A DNA stretch of 39,417 nucleotides from an uncultured Ruminococcus sp. (GTDB taxonomy: Bacteria > Bacillota > Clostridia > Oscillospirales > Ruminococcaceae), in contig CACYSH010000007.1 in assembly GCA_902776945.1 (NCBI GenBank), forward strand, positions 1 through 39,417, given 5' to 3'. A program made the position numbers and the translations under genes. Below are positions 15,326 to 22,927 of the stretch, in pieces. The notes beneath the pieces are model-generated. The model was not told where the DNA came from and searched no databases. It worked only from the letters and a program-made list of their open reading frames with translations. How positions within the stretch are numbered: position 1 is the first letter of the stretch; every line of letters begins with the position of its first letter.

Positions 15326-15745
15326 TTATTCGTCCTCGTCGATGTTTTCTTCTATCCTCTCGAATATTCTGTCCCTAAGCCAATCGGCAAGCGAAAGGTC
15401 GCTTAAAAACGGCGGACATTCGGTGTCGCAGCGGATAAGCCTGCCGTTTTCGTCCGAGACCATGTAACAGCCGTCGCCGATAAGGTCTCCGAGATACAGC
15501 CAGCCCGCAGGGATATTCGTCCAATGGGTGATGACCTTTATATCCGCAAGCGGGAACACCCTGAAATTCACGTCAGGCTCGAAGCCGTCGGAAAATTGCA
15601 AAAACTCCTTTATCTCGTCGGGAATAATTGCGCCAAGCGAACGCTCCCGTTCGGCTATCTGCTCGGGTGTCGCGGGCGGGTTCAGTTTGTTTGTCATTTT
15701 GGCTTTTTCGAGAAGCTCTTTAAGCTCTTCAAGAACCTTCTGCAT
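15326..15745 (-). CDS. SMI1/KNR4 (SUKH) family protein
   Basis: 139 residues. The segment KLNPPATPEQIAERERSLG, then IPDEIKEFLQFSDGFE, is the standard SUKH N-terminal signature, and WLYLGDLIGDG fits the middle of the fold. In bacteria most SUKH proteins are immunity proteins against contact-dependent or polymorphic toxins; some have other roles. No toxin is beside it. It has 24 bp to nadC and 12 bp to a second SUKH protein upstream, so the three are one operon. Confidence 0.85.
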   Translation of the reverse strand: MQKVLEELKELLEKAKMTNKLNPPATPEQIAERERSLGAIIPDEIKEFLQFSDGFEPDVNFRVFPLADIKVITHWTNIPAGWLYLGDLIGDGCYMVSDENGRLIRCDTECPPFLSDLSLADWLRDRIFERIEENIDEDE

Positions 15746-15757
15746 ATTTTGCTCCTT

Positions 15758-16645
15758 CTACTCGGCGGCGCTTTCCGTGTAATTCGGATTTTTCTTGTTT
15801 ATTTGGGGGATAAGCTCGCGGCGGATATATTTAAAGAATCCCGCATCGTAGCTGCCTTTCAGGCTAAGATCGCCGTCTTTGTCTGATAAAAGCGTTCCGT
15901 TAGCCTTGCCCACGGTGAAATATTGCTCCTCGCAGTCCTTCGGTCTTACGTCGGGGGAAATTTTTTCAAGCGGCAGCACCTCGAACTTGCCGTATTTAAA
16001 GCCGTTCGAGAACATAAGAAAATCCTTGATGATCTGCGGCAGCTTGCAGCCGTTGTTATTCTCCCACGCGGCTATTTCCGCGCCTGTTGCGGGAGGATTC
16101 AGCTTGTCAAGCTCCCTGCTGTTTCTGAGCGCTTCGGTGAGATATTTCTCCGTCATGGAGCTGTCCCAGCCGCTCGCCTTTTCTCCGGTCAGCTCTTCCC
16201 ACTTGACGGCGGTTATCTTCTCCTCTTTCGCTAAGATGACCCGCCCGCCGTCTGTCATGATATGGTACAGGCGGTATTCGTCGGAGCCGTCTTCTTCTCT
16301 GGTCGAATAGCTTTCGTAGGCGTAATCGGCAACGCCGTCACTGACTGCTTTATAGTCCCACACATCATAATAGCCCTTGCGGTAGACGTTGCGGTTCCCT
16401 ATTATATCTTCGCCGCCCACAAGCATCAGTGAATTATTAAGGTAAGAGTGCGGGTCGGTCATCAGCCGGAACCAGCCCTCGTCGGTAACGCCTGTTTCAT
16501 AACCCTTGCTCTCGGCTTTCGTCTGCATACAGCTCACGCCTATCACCGCCGCTATGATGAACACAGGCGCAAGCGCACCTAATATCGTGTAGACTATCGC
16601 GGCGGGTATCGTCAGCGCGAGTATTTTCACCTTGTCTTTATTCAT
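15758..16645 (-). CDS. Membrane-anchored protein with C-terminal SUKH domain
   Basis: 295 residues. A hydrophobic N-terminal segment (about 8-37) anchors it. A middle region (about 50-180, with EEDGSDEYRLYHIMTDGG) is of unknown type. The last ~115 residues repeat the SUKH signature (KLNPPATGAEIAAWENNNG, IKDFLMFSNGF) and match the neighbour at 15326-15745 closely in that region, so the two SUKH domains are probably a duplication. Anchoring a SUKH domain by a membrane helix is not the usual immunity-protein layout. Confidence 0.8.
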   Translation of the reverse strand: MNKDKVKILALTIPAAIVYTILGALAPVFIIAAVIGVSCMQTKAESKGYETGVTDEGWFRLMTDPHSYLNNSLMLVGGEDIIGNRNVYRKGYYDVWDYKAVSDGVADYAYESYSTREEDGSDEYRLYHIMTDGGRVILAKEEKITAVKWEELTGEKASGWDSSMTEKYLTEALRNSRELDKLNPPATGAEIAAWENNNGCKLPQIIKDFLMFSNGFKYGKFEVLPLEKISPDVRPKDCEEQYFTVGKANGTLLSDKDGDLSLKGSYDAGFFKYIRRELIPQINKKNPNYTESAAE

Positions 16646-16664
16646 ATTTTCACCTTGTTTTTAT

Positions 16665-16822
16665 TAGACTTCCTCGGAAACTAACGTGTGCCGAATGTCG
16701 AAAGATTTTGTCATGATGCGAGGCGGACGACGAAAGCGTGCTGTCGCACGGTGAGGAGGACAACGAAGCAGCATGGCAAAAGATTTCGACAGGCGGTGCG
16801 CGTTAGTTTTCGAGGAAGTCTA
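16665..16822 (-). repeat. 158-bp palindromic MITE-like element
   Basis: A 22-bp terminal inverted repeat (TAGACTTCCTCG..AAACTAACG, one mismatch) bounds the element. A second inner inverted pair (TGTCGAAAGATTTTG and its complement) continues the palindrome. TA at both ends suggests the target duplication used by IS630/Tc1-type MITEs. The right end overlaps the stop codon of the 16820-17380 gene. Confidence 0.75.
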
Positions 16823-17380
16823 TTCATGCGATTCACCGTTTACGGCGGCTTCGTAGTCCACCTGCGAAATGCTCTCCTGCGTGAAGGTGATATTCAAGTC
16901 TGCGCCGACGGTCACGGTTATATGTTCGTAAAGCCGCTTACCCATGATGCTTTCCTCCGAGTGCGCGGTGTAAAGCTCCGCCTCGCCCTCCGCGACGGGC
17001 GTGTATATCCTGCCCGCCCGCGTGACGTTCCCCGAAAGCACGAATGCGAACCGCGTTGTTTCCGCCAAAGCGCTGCCTTTAAGCACAAATTCCTCTCTTT
17101 CGGAATTTGTCGCGCAAAGGTACGCTATGCAAAGCTCGCCGCTTTCCATAATGCCTGTCTTGTATTTTTCGGTGCGGTTCTTATACCATCTGTAAGCGAC
17201 AACAGCCCCGACCGCCATCAGCACGATAACTATCTGGAGTATCAGCGCCGCCGTGCGGTCTTTCGTCCAGGGGCGCTTTCTTATCTCAATATCGTCTTCC
17301 TCCTGCGCGGGGGCGGGAGCGGCTTCGGCGGGCTTTTCCTCGGTTTTTACCGTGCTGTTTTCAGTCTGTTCCGCTGCCAT
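16820..17380 (-). CDS. Single-span membrane protein, unknown function
   Basis: 186 residues. The Pro/Ala/Glu-rich cytoplasmic N-terminus (1-42) is followed by one membrane helix (about 44-64) and an extracytoplasmic domain of ~120 residues with an alternating beta-like pattern (LCIAYLCATNSEREEFVLKG). No family is recognised. Its first 20 bp overlap the upstream gene's end. The stop codon lies within the terminal repeat of the MITE, so the original C-terminus may have been altered by the insertion. Confidence 0.7.
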   Translation of the reverse strand: MAAEQTENSTVKTEEKPAEAAPAPAQEEDDIEIRKRPWTKDRTAALILQIVIVLMAVGAVVAYRWYKNRTEKYKTGIMESGELCIAYLCATNSEREEFVLKGSALAETTRFAFVLSGNVTRAGRIYTPVAEGEAELYTAHSEESIMGKRLYEHITVTVGADLNITFTQESISQVDYEAAVNGESHE

Positions 17381-17876
17381 CTTGCTTTGAGGACACCTCT
17401 CCCGTATTTATCATGCGAATGTCGTTGAAAGCGATATAACCGTCGTGGCTCCTCAGCTCGGCGTTGATGTTCATGTGCAGAACCGCAATGGCAAGATCGG
17501 CGGCAAGCAGGATAAAAAGCCGCAGATCGACCGCCAGCAGCACCGCCGCCGCCACGCTCACGACAAGGAAATTTTTCTTAAAAAATACAAATATCACATA
17601 TATTGCAAGGAACAGGACGATTATTATCGACGAGATAAGTATATTATGCGCTTCGATCAACGCCATAAGGTAGAAGATCAGCGACAGCACGGGGTTTATC
17701 AAAACGAACGCGCTTTCAAGGTTTTTCATCTTCTTGCGGTTCACGCGGCACACGCCCATTTCCTCGTTGTAGTCCTTGACCATGCCGACGACCTCCGCGG
17801 GGGTGTCGAGGTAGATGCTTATAAACCCGTCGCGCTTGCCTTTTTCAAATATTTCGTTGGCATCTAACATTTCCAT
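17361..17876 (-). CDS. Small multi-span membrane protein, unknown function
   Basis: 171 residues. A soluble N-terminus (1-55; FISIYLDTPAEVVGMVKDY) is followed by hydrophobic segments at about 57-75, 78-98 and 102-134, and a short polar C-terminus. AGGAATAGG precedes the ATG. Overlap with the next gene shows coupled translation. The pair may be a membrane complex; no function is recognised. Confidence 0.7.
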   Translation of the reverse strand: MEMLDANEIFEKGKRDGFISIYLDTPAEVVGMVKDYNEEMGVCRVNRKKMKNLESAFVLINPVLSLIFYLMALIEAHNILISSIIIVLFLAIYVIFVFFKKNFLVVSVAAAVLLAVDLRLFILLAADLAIAVLHMNINAELRSHDGYIAFNDIRMINTGEVSSKQDGSGTD

Positions 17877-18004
17877 ATTTATCGACCTATTCCTTTACTT
17901 GTCTGTGCTTGTTTGTGCTGACTTTTTTTCACGGCTGTTATTCTTTTGTTTCCGAATATATCGTATGGCGGGGGATTGCTTGGTATTCCCTGACCTGTTC
18001 GAAA

Positions 18005-18100
18005 ATGCGGTTTTGCGGGCGTTCACGGACGAGCAATGCTCGCCCCTACAATATGTAACCCGCACAGAACCTGATGTAAGGCGGGGGCTTGCTCCCGCCC
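18005..18100 (-). repeat. Dispersed repeat module A (copy 2, minus) with adjoining hairpin module C
   Basis: On the minus strand 18085-18005 matches module A (CATATTGTAGGGGCGAGC, then GCTCGTCCGTGAACG). A GGCGGG...CCCGCC hairpin (about 18080-18100) adjoins, and the same sequence recurs inverted at about 19987-20006. No gene is seen between 17877 and 18184. Confidence 0.8.
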
Positions 18101-18184
18101 GTGAATTGACTTTGACCGTGCAAAAATCCTCGCCCTTGCGGTAATTTTGTTCTTTTGGGAAGATTCTGCTGTGCGGTGTATCCT

Positions 18185-19690
18185 TTATTCCGGTTTCTCA
18201 AAAATCGGCATATTCGGGATCTTCTCGCTGCCCGCGCAAATATCCTGCGCCTCTTTCAGAATGATATACGCACAGGTCGCAAGGCTCCGCGCAACCACAT
18301 AATCGCTGTCTATCGCATACCGCGTATTATCAAGGTCGTCAACGATCTTCCTGACCTCTTCAAGCCCACTCTTCAAGCCCTTGACATTCGGAATGACAAA
18401 ATAATCCTCCTGCATGATACCGCGAATCTTGCGGCGGTTGCCCTCCGGCATCTTCGGAGCGCCCTCGTGCAGATCGAACGTATGCTCTTCAAAATCCTTC
18501 GGCGTGGTCTTTGCTTTTTCGGCAATATCGGCGGCGGCGCGGCGTGAGAAAACGTGCGCTTCAAGCAGCGAATTGCTCGCCAGTCTGTTGTTGCCGTGAA
18601 CGCCCGTGCAGCTGCATTCGCCGCAGGCATACAGACCGTCAATAGTCGTGCGCGAATAAGTATCGACCTTTATGCCGCCCATAAGATAGTGCTGACACGG
18701 GAATATCGGGATATAGTCCTTCGTCATGTCGATATTCTGCGTGAGCAGGTTCTTGTATATCATCGGGAAACGCTTCTTGATGAACTCGGGGTCTTTGTGC
18801 GTGATGTCGAGGAAAAATTCGTCGCTGCCCGTTCTCTGCGATTCAAATATTATCGAGTGCGAAACAACGTCACGCGGCGCAAGCTCAAGGCGCTTGTCAT
18901 AAAGGTGCATGAAACGCTCGCCCTTGCAGTTGCGCAGATAAGCGCCCTCGCCGCGCACCGCTTCGGAGATAAGGAAGCATTCGCGGGTGTGGCGGTTGTT
19001 GAAGGCGGTAGGGTGGAACTGAATGTAGCTCAGATGTTCGATAGTTGCGCCCATGCGGTAAGCCATAGCTATTCCGTCGCCCGTGGCGATCGCGGAGTTT
19101 GTCGTATACTTGTAAACGCGCCCGATACCGCCCGTTGCGAAGATCACGAAATGCGCGTTGATAGTCTCATAGCCGCCGTTTTTCAGCACGAGCAGCGAAA
19201 AGCCCGTCGAGGTCTTAGCCGTGTCGCAGACAAGCGAATTATCGCGCAGCTCGACATTAGGCAGCGCCTTGACCGTGCGGAGCAGGGTGTGTTCGATCTC
19301 CGCGCCCGTGCAGTCGGCGTGGTGGAAGATACGGTGCTTGCCGTGACCGCCTTCTAAGGTGCGGTGGTAGTCGCCGTCGGGGGTCTTGTCGAAATCCGCG
19401 CCCAGCTCGATCAGCTTGCCGATGTCCTTGCAGGCTTCGGTGACGAGGACCTCGGTGGAAACGGGGTCGTTTTCATAGCCGCCCGCTACGAAAGTATCGT
19501 GCTTGTGAAGTTCGGGGGAATCGTCGGGGGATTCGTACACGCCCGCGATACCGCCCTGAGCGAGCGAGGAATTGCAGAGGTCTTCTTCGCGCTTGGCAAG
19601 CACGAGGATATTAAGTTCGCGTGGGAGATTATAAGCGGCGTAAAGACCGGAAGCGCCCGCGCCTACGATAACAACGTCATAATTTTTCAT
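18185..19690 (-). CDS. nadB: L-aspartate oxidase
   Basis: 501 residues. The FAD-binding start is YDVVIVGAGASGLYAA, with SSLAQGGIAGV, HADCTGAEIEHTLLR, IQFHPTAFNN, EAVRGEGAYLRN and the FAD/substrate motif NRLASNSLLEAHVF. It oxidises aspartate to iminoaspartate; under anaerobic conditions family members can use fumarate. It supplies NadA, which is not in the window. Its own consensus promoter lies 53 bp upstream, and it is cut off from nadC by repeats and four other genes. Confidence 0.95.
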   Translation of the reverse strand: MKNYDVVIVGAGASGLYAAYNLPRELNILVLAKREEDLCNSSLAQGGIAGVYESPDDSPELHKHDTFVAGGYENDPVSTEVLVTEACKDIGKLIELGADFDKTPDGDYHRTLEGGHGKHRIFHHADCTGAEIEHTLLRTVKALPNVELRDNSLVCDTAKTSTGFSLLVLKNGGYETINAHFVIFATGGIGRVYKYTTNSAIATGDGIAMAYRMGATIEHLSYIQFHPTAFNNRHTRECFLISEAVRGEGAYLRNCKGERFMHLYDKRLELAPRDVVSHSIIFESQRTGSDEFFLDITHKDPEFIKKRFPMIYKNLLTQNIDMTKDYIPIFPCQHYLMGGIKVDTYSRTTIDGLYACGECSCTGVHGNNRLASNSLLEAHVFSRRAAADIAEKAKTTPKDFEEHTFDLHEGAPKMPEGNRRKIRGIMQEDYFVIPNVKGLKSGLEEVRKIVDDLDNTRYAIDSDYVVARSLATCAYIILKEAQDICAGSEKIPNMPIFEKPE

Positions 19691-19742
19691 ATTTATCAGT
19701 CCTTTTTCATCGGCGCAGCAGCGCGATGTTCTGTTAAGGATA

Positions 19743-19771
19743 ATTATATCATTTTATCGCCGAAATGTCAA
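19743..19771 (-). promoter_or_regulatory. Consensus sigma-A promoter of nadB
   Basis: TTGACA (19771-19766), 17-bp spacer, TATAAT (19748-19743). No NAD-responsive operator was recognised by eye. Confidence 0.82.
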
Positions 19772-19807
19772 GAAATTAAGCGAATAAGGCAAAAAAATAC
19801 GGTGGAA

Positions 19808-20032
19808 TATCAAAATAGCCGATTTTATTTTGCAAGAAGAGCCGTCTGAACAAAGTTCAGACCTGTGATTTTCGCGAAGGTGGGGAATATCACGGACACG
19901 CAAATCCTTCCGGGCGGCAGCCGGACGGGCGCACACACAGGTGTGCCCCTGCATCACGCCACAAGGCGATATTTCGGGGAAAACAGGCGGGAGCAAGCCC
20001 CCGCCCTTCCTGAGACTTTTGGTTTTGCCCCC
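19808..20032 (-). repeat. Repeat-rich intergenic stretch (modules C and B, hairpins)
   Basis: It includes AGCCGATTTTATTTTG at about 19818, like the internal motif of the 13942 element. A GTCTGAAC-AAA-GTTCAGAC hairpin lies at 19843-19861, module C (GGCGGGAGCAAGCCCCCGCC) at about 19987-20006, and module B inverted (CTGAGACTTTTGGTTTTGC) at 20004-20032. No gene is seen from 19772 to 20118. Confidence 0.65.
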
Positions 20033-20118
20033 GACTTTTGATATGCCTTTGTTTTGCGTGTTTGTGCATTTTAATGAAAACGCTCATTTATGTTTTATAG
20101 ATATATCCTCAGAAACCG

Positions 20119-20147
20119 TTGACAAAATTTATTTAAAATGATATAAT
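20119..20147 (+). promoter_or_regulatory. Consensus sigma-A promoter of the phosphatase-kinase operon
   Basis: TTGACA (20119-20124), 17-bp spacer, TATAAT (20142-20147). A perfect 12-bp direct repeat (ATAAAATTCGAA twice) begins just after the -10 box and covers the start site. The leader is about 260 nt. Confidence 0.82.
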
Positions 20148-20240
20148 AAAATTCGAAATAAAATTCGAAATGCCGCGTGGCGATCAAGGAGCATTTCCCG
20201 ACAGGTCAGGATTTGAGGGAAACGGGCGGGGCGAACCTGT

Positions 20241-20320
20241 CCCCGCTCTGCATCGGGTTTTGCGCGGGTACATATTGCAGGGACACGCATTGCGCGTCCG
20301 TGAACGACAAAAAACGCGAT
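20241..20320 (+). repeat. Dispersed repeat module A (copy 3) in the kinase-operon leader
   Basis: TGCATCGGGTTTTGCGCGGG, ACATATTGCAGGGACACGC and GCGTCCGTGAACG match copies 1 and 2. It is the most diverged copy. No gene is seen in the rest of the leader. Confidence 0.75.
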
Positions 20321-20414
20321 TTTTCAACATTTTTGAATGGATCTGTGCGTATGGGGCAATCCCCCCCCGCCGATCCGCTGACAACGATTACAGAAAACGT
20401 AAAGGAAAGATAAA

Positions 20415-21143
20415 ATGGTAATATACAGCAGTTTCTCCGATAAGGGAGAGAGAGAAGTAAACGAGGACAGCATTGCCGTTGCGGAAAAGGACGGCAGATA
20501 TTGCTTTGTACTTTGCGACGGTCTCGGCGGTCACGGCAAGGGCGACCTTGCCTCCGGCTCGGTGACGGACAGCATTATAAAATGCTTTGAAGAGAACGGT
20601 GCGGACGAGCAGTTTTTGGATACAGCCATGCTTAAAGCGCAGGAAGAGCTTCTCGCCGAGCAGAGCAGGATAGGCGCGGTAAGTCAGATGAAGACAACCG
20701 CAGTAGTGCTTCTGATACACGAGGATAAATTCCGCTACGCCTATATCGGCGATTCAAGGCTTTATCATTTCAGGAAAAACAAGGTGCTGTCAAGAACGCT
20801 CGATCACAGCGTTCCGCAGATGCTCGTGTACGCGGGCGATATTAAGGAAAAGCAGATACGCAGCCACCCCGACCGCAACAGACTTCTCAGGGTAATGGGG
20901 GTCGAGTGGGAGTCGCCGAGATACGTTGTTTCGGAGGTCGGCACGCTTCGCGGCGGGGACGCATTCCTGCTATGCTCCGACGGGTTCTGGGAGCCTATCG
21001 TTGAAAAGGAAATGTGCCGTCTGCTGAAAAAAAGCTCGGACGCTGAGGGCTGGCTTGCGGCGATGAGCAATACTGTCAAGGAAAACGGCAAAGGTACGAA
21101 TATGGATAATTACAGCGCGATAGCTGTAATGTACCGCGAATAG
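20415..21143 (+). CDS. PP2C-family Ser/Thr protein phosphatase (first of two)
   Basis: 242 residues, a minimal bacterial PP2C domain. It has the metal-binding and catalytic motifs REVNEDSI, FVLCDGLGGHGKGD, YIGDSRLYHF, FLLCSDGFWE and MDNYSAIAV, all intact. It would remove phosphate from Ser/Thr residues of targets such as the two kinases downstream or the FHA protein. The ATG follows AAAGGAAAG. It is first in a five-gene plus-strand operon with gaps or overlaps under 20 bp. Confidence 0.92.
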   Translation: MVIYSSFSDKGEREVNEDSIAVAEKDGRYCFVLCDGLGGHGKGDLASGSVTDSIIKCFEENGADEQFLDTAMLKAQEELLAEQSRIGAVSQMKTTAVVLLIHEDKFRYAYIGDSRLYHFRKNKVLSRTLDHSVPQMLVYAGDIKEKQIRSHPDRNRLLRVMGVEWESPRYVVSEVGTLRGGDAFLLCSDGFWEPIVEKEMCRLLKKSSDAEGWLAAMSNTVKENGKGTNMDNYSAIAVMYRE

Positions 21144-21159
21144 CAGAAGAGAAAAAAGC

Positions 21160-21900
21160 ATGATAGAATACGAATTGAGAACTGATATAGGCACAAGAGA
21201 AGATCAGCAGGACTGCGCCGGTACGCATCAGGCGGACGACTTGTTCCTGGCTGTCCTTTGCGACGGCATGGGCGGACATAAGGGCGGCGCGCTTGCTTCC
21301 TTCACGGTGGTCAAGGAGTTTTTGTCATCGGCGGAAGCGGGGAGCATCGACAAGCTCAACGTTCCCGAATCGCTGATAGCCTGTGCCGAAAGGGCAAACA
21401 GACTGGTGCGCGAGCTTCGCGACGAGCAGGGCGAAAGGCTCAACGCGGGAACTACGCTCGTTTCGGTCGTTATCGACGAAAACAAGCTGTACTGGCTCTC
21501 GGCGGGCGACAGCCGCCTGTACATAGTGCGCGGCGGAAAGATAACTCAGATAACTAAAGACCATAATTATTTTTACGTCCTTGACAGACTTTTGAGCGAA
21601 GGACGGATAAGCGCGGAGAAATACCGGCAAAAAAGCAGGGGCGGTCATGCGCTCATCAGCTTTATAGGCATTCCGAGACTTGATATAGTAGATATAAACT
21701 TAGAGCCGTTTATTCTGTATCCGGGCGATGTTTTATTGCTCGCGTCGGACGGGCTTTTCAAGATAATGGATAACGAGGATATTCTCCGCTGCATCGAAGC
21801 ACGCATGGATAAGTCGGCTGACGAGCTGATAGATTTTATAAGAAGAAGCGAAAATACAAGTAAAGATAATTCGACATTTATAATTGTCGGCATGAGGTGA
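21160..21900 (+). CDS. PP2C-family Ser/Thr protein phosphatase (second of two)
   Basis: 246 residues with intact PP2C motifs: TREDQQDCAG, AVLCDGMGGHKGGALA, LSAGDSRLYIVRGG, LLASDGLFKIM and KDNSTFIIVGM. Identity to the first phosphatase is low outside the motifs, so this is not a recent copy; the two may serve different kinases or states. The stop lies eight bases before the FHA gene's start. Confidence 0.92.
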   Translation: MIEYELRTDIGTREDQQDCAGTHQADDLFLAVLCDGMGGHKGGALASFTVVKEFLSSAEAGSIDKLNVPESLIACAERANRLVRELRDEQGERLNAGTTLVSVVIDENKLYWLSAGDSRLYIVRGGKITQITKDHNYFYVLDRLLSEGRISAEKYRQKSRGGHALISFIGIPRLDIVDINLEPFILYPGDVLLLASDGLFKIMDNEDILRCIEARMDKSADELIDFIRRSENTSKDNSTFIIVGMR

Positions 21901-21908
21901 TACCAGAT

Positions 21909-22916
21909 ATGAAAACTGTAAAATGCCCGAACGTTGTTGGTCATTATTATGACGCGGATAAATTTGATACCTGTCCGCACTGCATGAAAGCCGCGGGGAT
22001 AAGACCCGTGCCGAAGGTAAGCCCCGTATTTCCCTCGCCCACTGCCTCTACAAAGGCAGCAGGCGAGCCGGAAACAAACAAGACAGACGACGACAAGGAT
22101 AAAAAATCCGCCCGCGCACATTCGGCAGGATTGTTCTCGCGGTTCTTCGGCAGCCGCAAGGAGGATAACGACGACATTGCAGATCAGCCGCGTGCCGCAG
22201 AGCCTGCGGGGTCTCAGCAGGAGGACAACCCCACCCGCTATTCGGAAGCCGACCGCACGGACGAGTTCAAGACGGGCGCTGTATTCGATCTGCCTGAGGA
22301 CGAAGCAGCAGAGGAGAATGAAAGCTCATCGGACGACGAAAAGACTGAGATGCTTGCCCTGGCGGACGTTGACGAGCCGCTGCCCGTGCCGCCCGTTCAG
22401 CAGGCACAGCCTGTTCAGCCGGTTCAGCCTGTTCAGCCCGCGCCCGCCGCTCTTGTCCAGCCCGCTCCCATTTCGGTAAGTAAGCAGATAAACCGCGTGG
22501 CGATGTCGGGGAATATCGGCGACATAAAGACGATAGCCCACTTCGGCTTTGAGGAAGATATAGAACCTGTTGTCGGCTGGCTGGCGGTAGTCACGACGGC
22601 TGACAAGGGTACCTCGTTTGAGATAAAAAACGGGCGTACCACCATTGGGCGCAGCGGGAACGGTCAGATAGTTGACGTAAGCCTTGAAAGGGACGCTTCG
22701 GTATCGAGGGGCGCACAGGCTACGATAACCTACGACCCCAAAAAGGTAAGGTTCCTGATAAAGTCCAACGACGCAAACACGCTCGTTTATGTAAACGAGG
22801 AGCTGCTTATGGAATATACGGAGCTTAAAGCCTACGACAGGATACAGCTCGGAAGCTCCGAGCTTGTATTTATCCCGCTCTGCTCCGATAAATTTAGCTG
22901 GAACGAAGATGACTGA
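21909..22916 (+). CDS. Zinc-ribbon and FHA-domain phosphothreonine-binding adaptor
   Basis: 335 residues from the ATG at 21909, served by GAGGTGA; the GTG at 21897 has no site. The N-terminus KCPNVVGHYYDADKFDTCPHC is a small zinc-binding knuckle. Residues ~35-200 are acidic and disordered, with a Pro-Val-Gln repeat tract (QPVQPVQPVQPAP). The last ~115 residues are an FHA domain (TTIGRSGNGQIVDVSLERDA, SVSRGAQATI, TLVYVNEELL). The position normally held by His in SxxH is replaced, so phosphothreonine binding may be altered. FHA proteins bind autophosphorylated kinases of the type encoded next. Confidence 0.88.
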   Translation: MKTVKCPNVVGHYYDADKFDTCPHCMKAAGIRPVPKVSPVFPSPTASTKAAGEPETNKTDDDKDKKSARAHSAGLFSRFFGSRKEDNDDIADQPRAAEPAGSQQEDNPTRYSEADRTDEFKTGAVFDLPEDEAAEENESSSDDEKTEMLALADVDEPLPVPPVQQAQPVQPVQPVQPAPAALVQPAPISVSKQINRVAMSGNIGDIKTIAHFGFEEDIEPVVGWLAVVTTADKGTSFEIKNGRTTIGRSGNGQIVDVSLERDASVSRGAQATITYDPKKVRFLIKSNDANTLVYVNEELLMEYTELKAYDRIQLGSSELVFIPLCSDKFSWNEDD

Positions 22917-22927
22917 GGGTGCCTGAG

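Noticed and set aside
20170-20421. Two overlapping ~80-codon ORFs upstream of the first phosphatase
   Set aside because: They run through the dispersed repeat module A in the leader and have no ribosome site.
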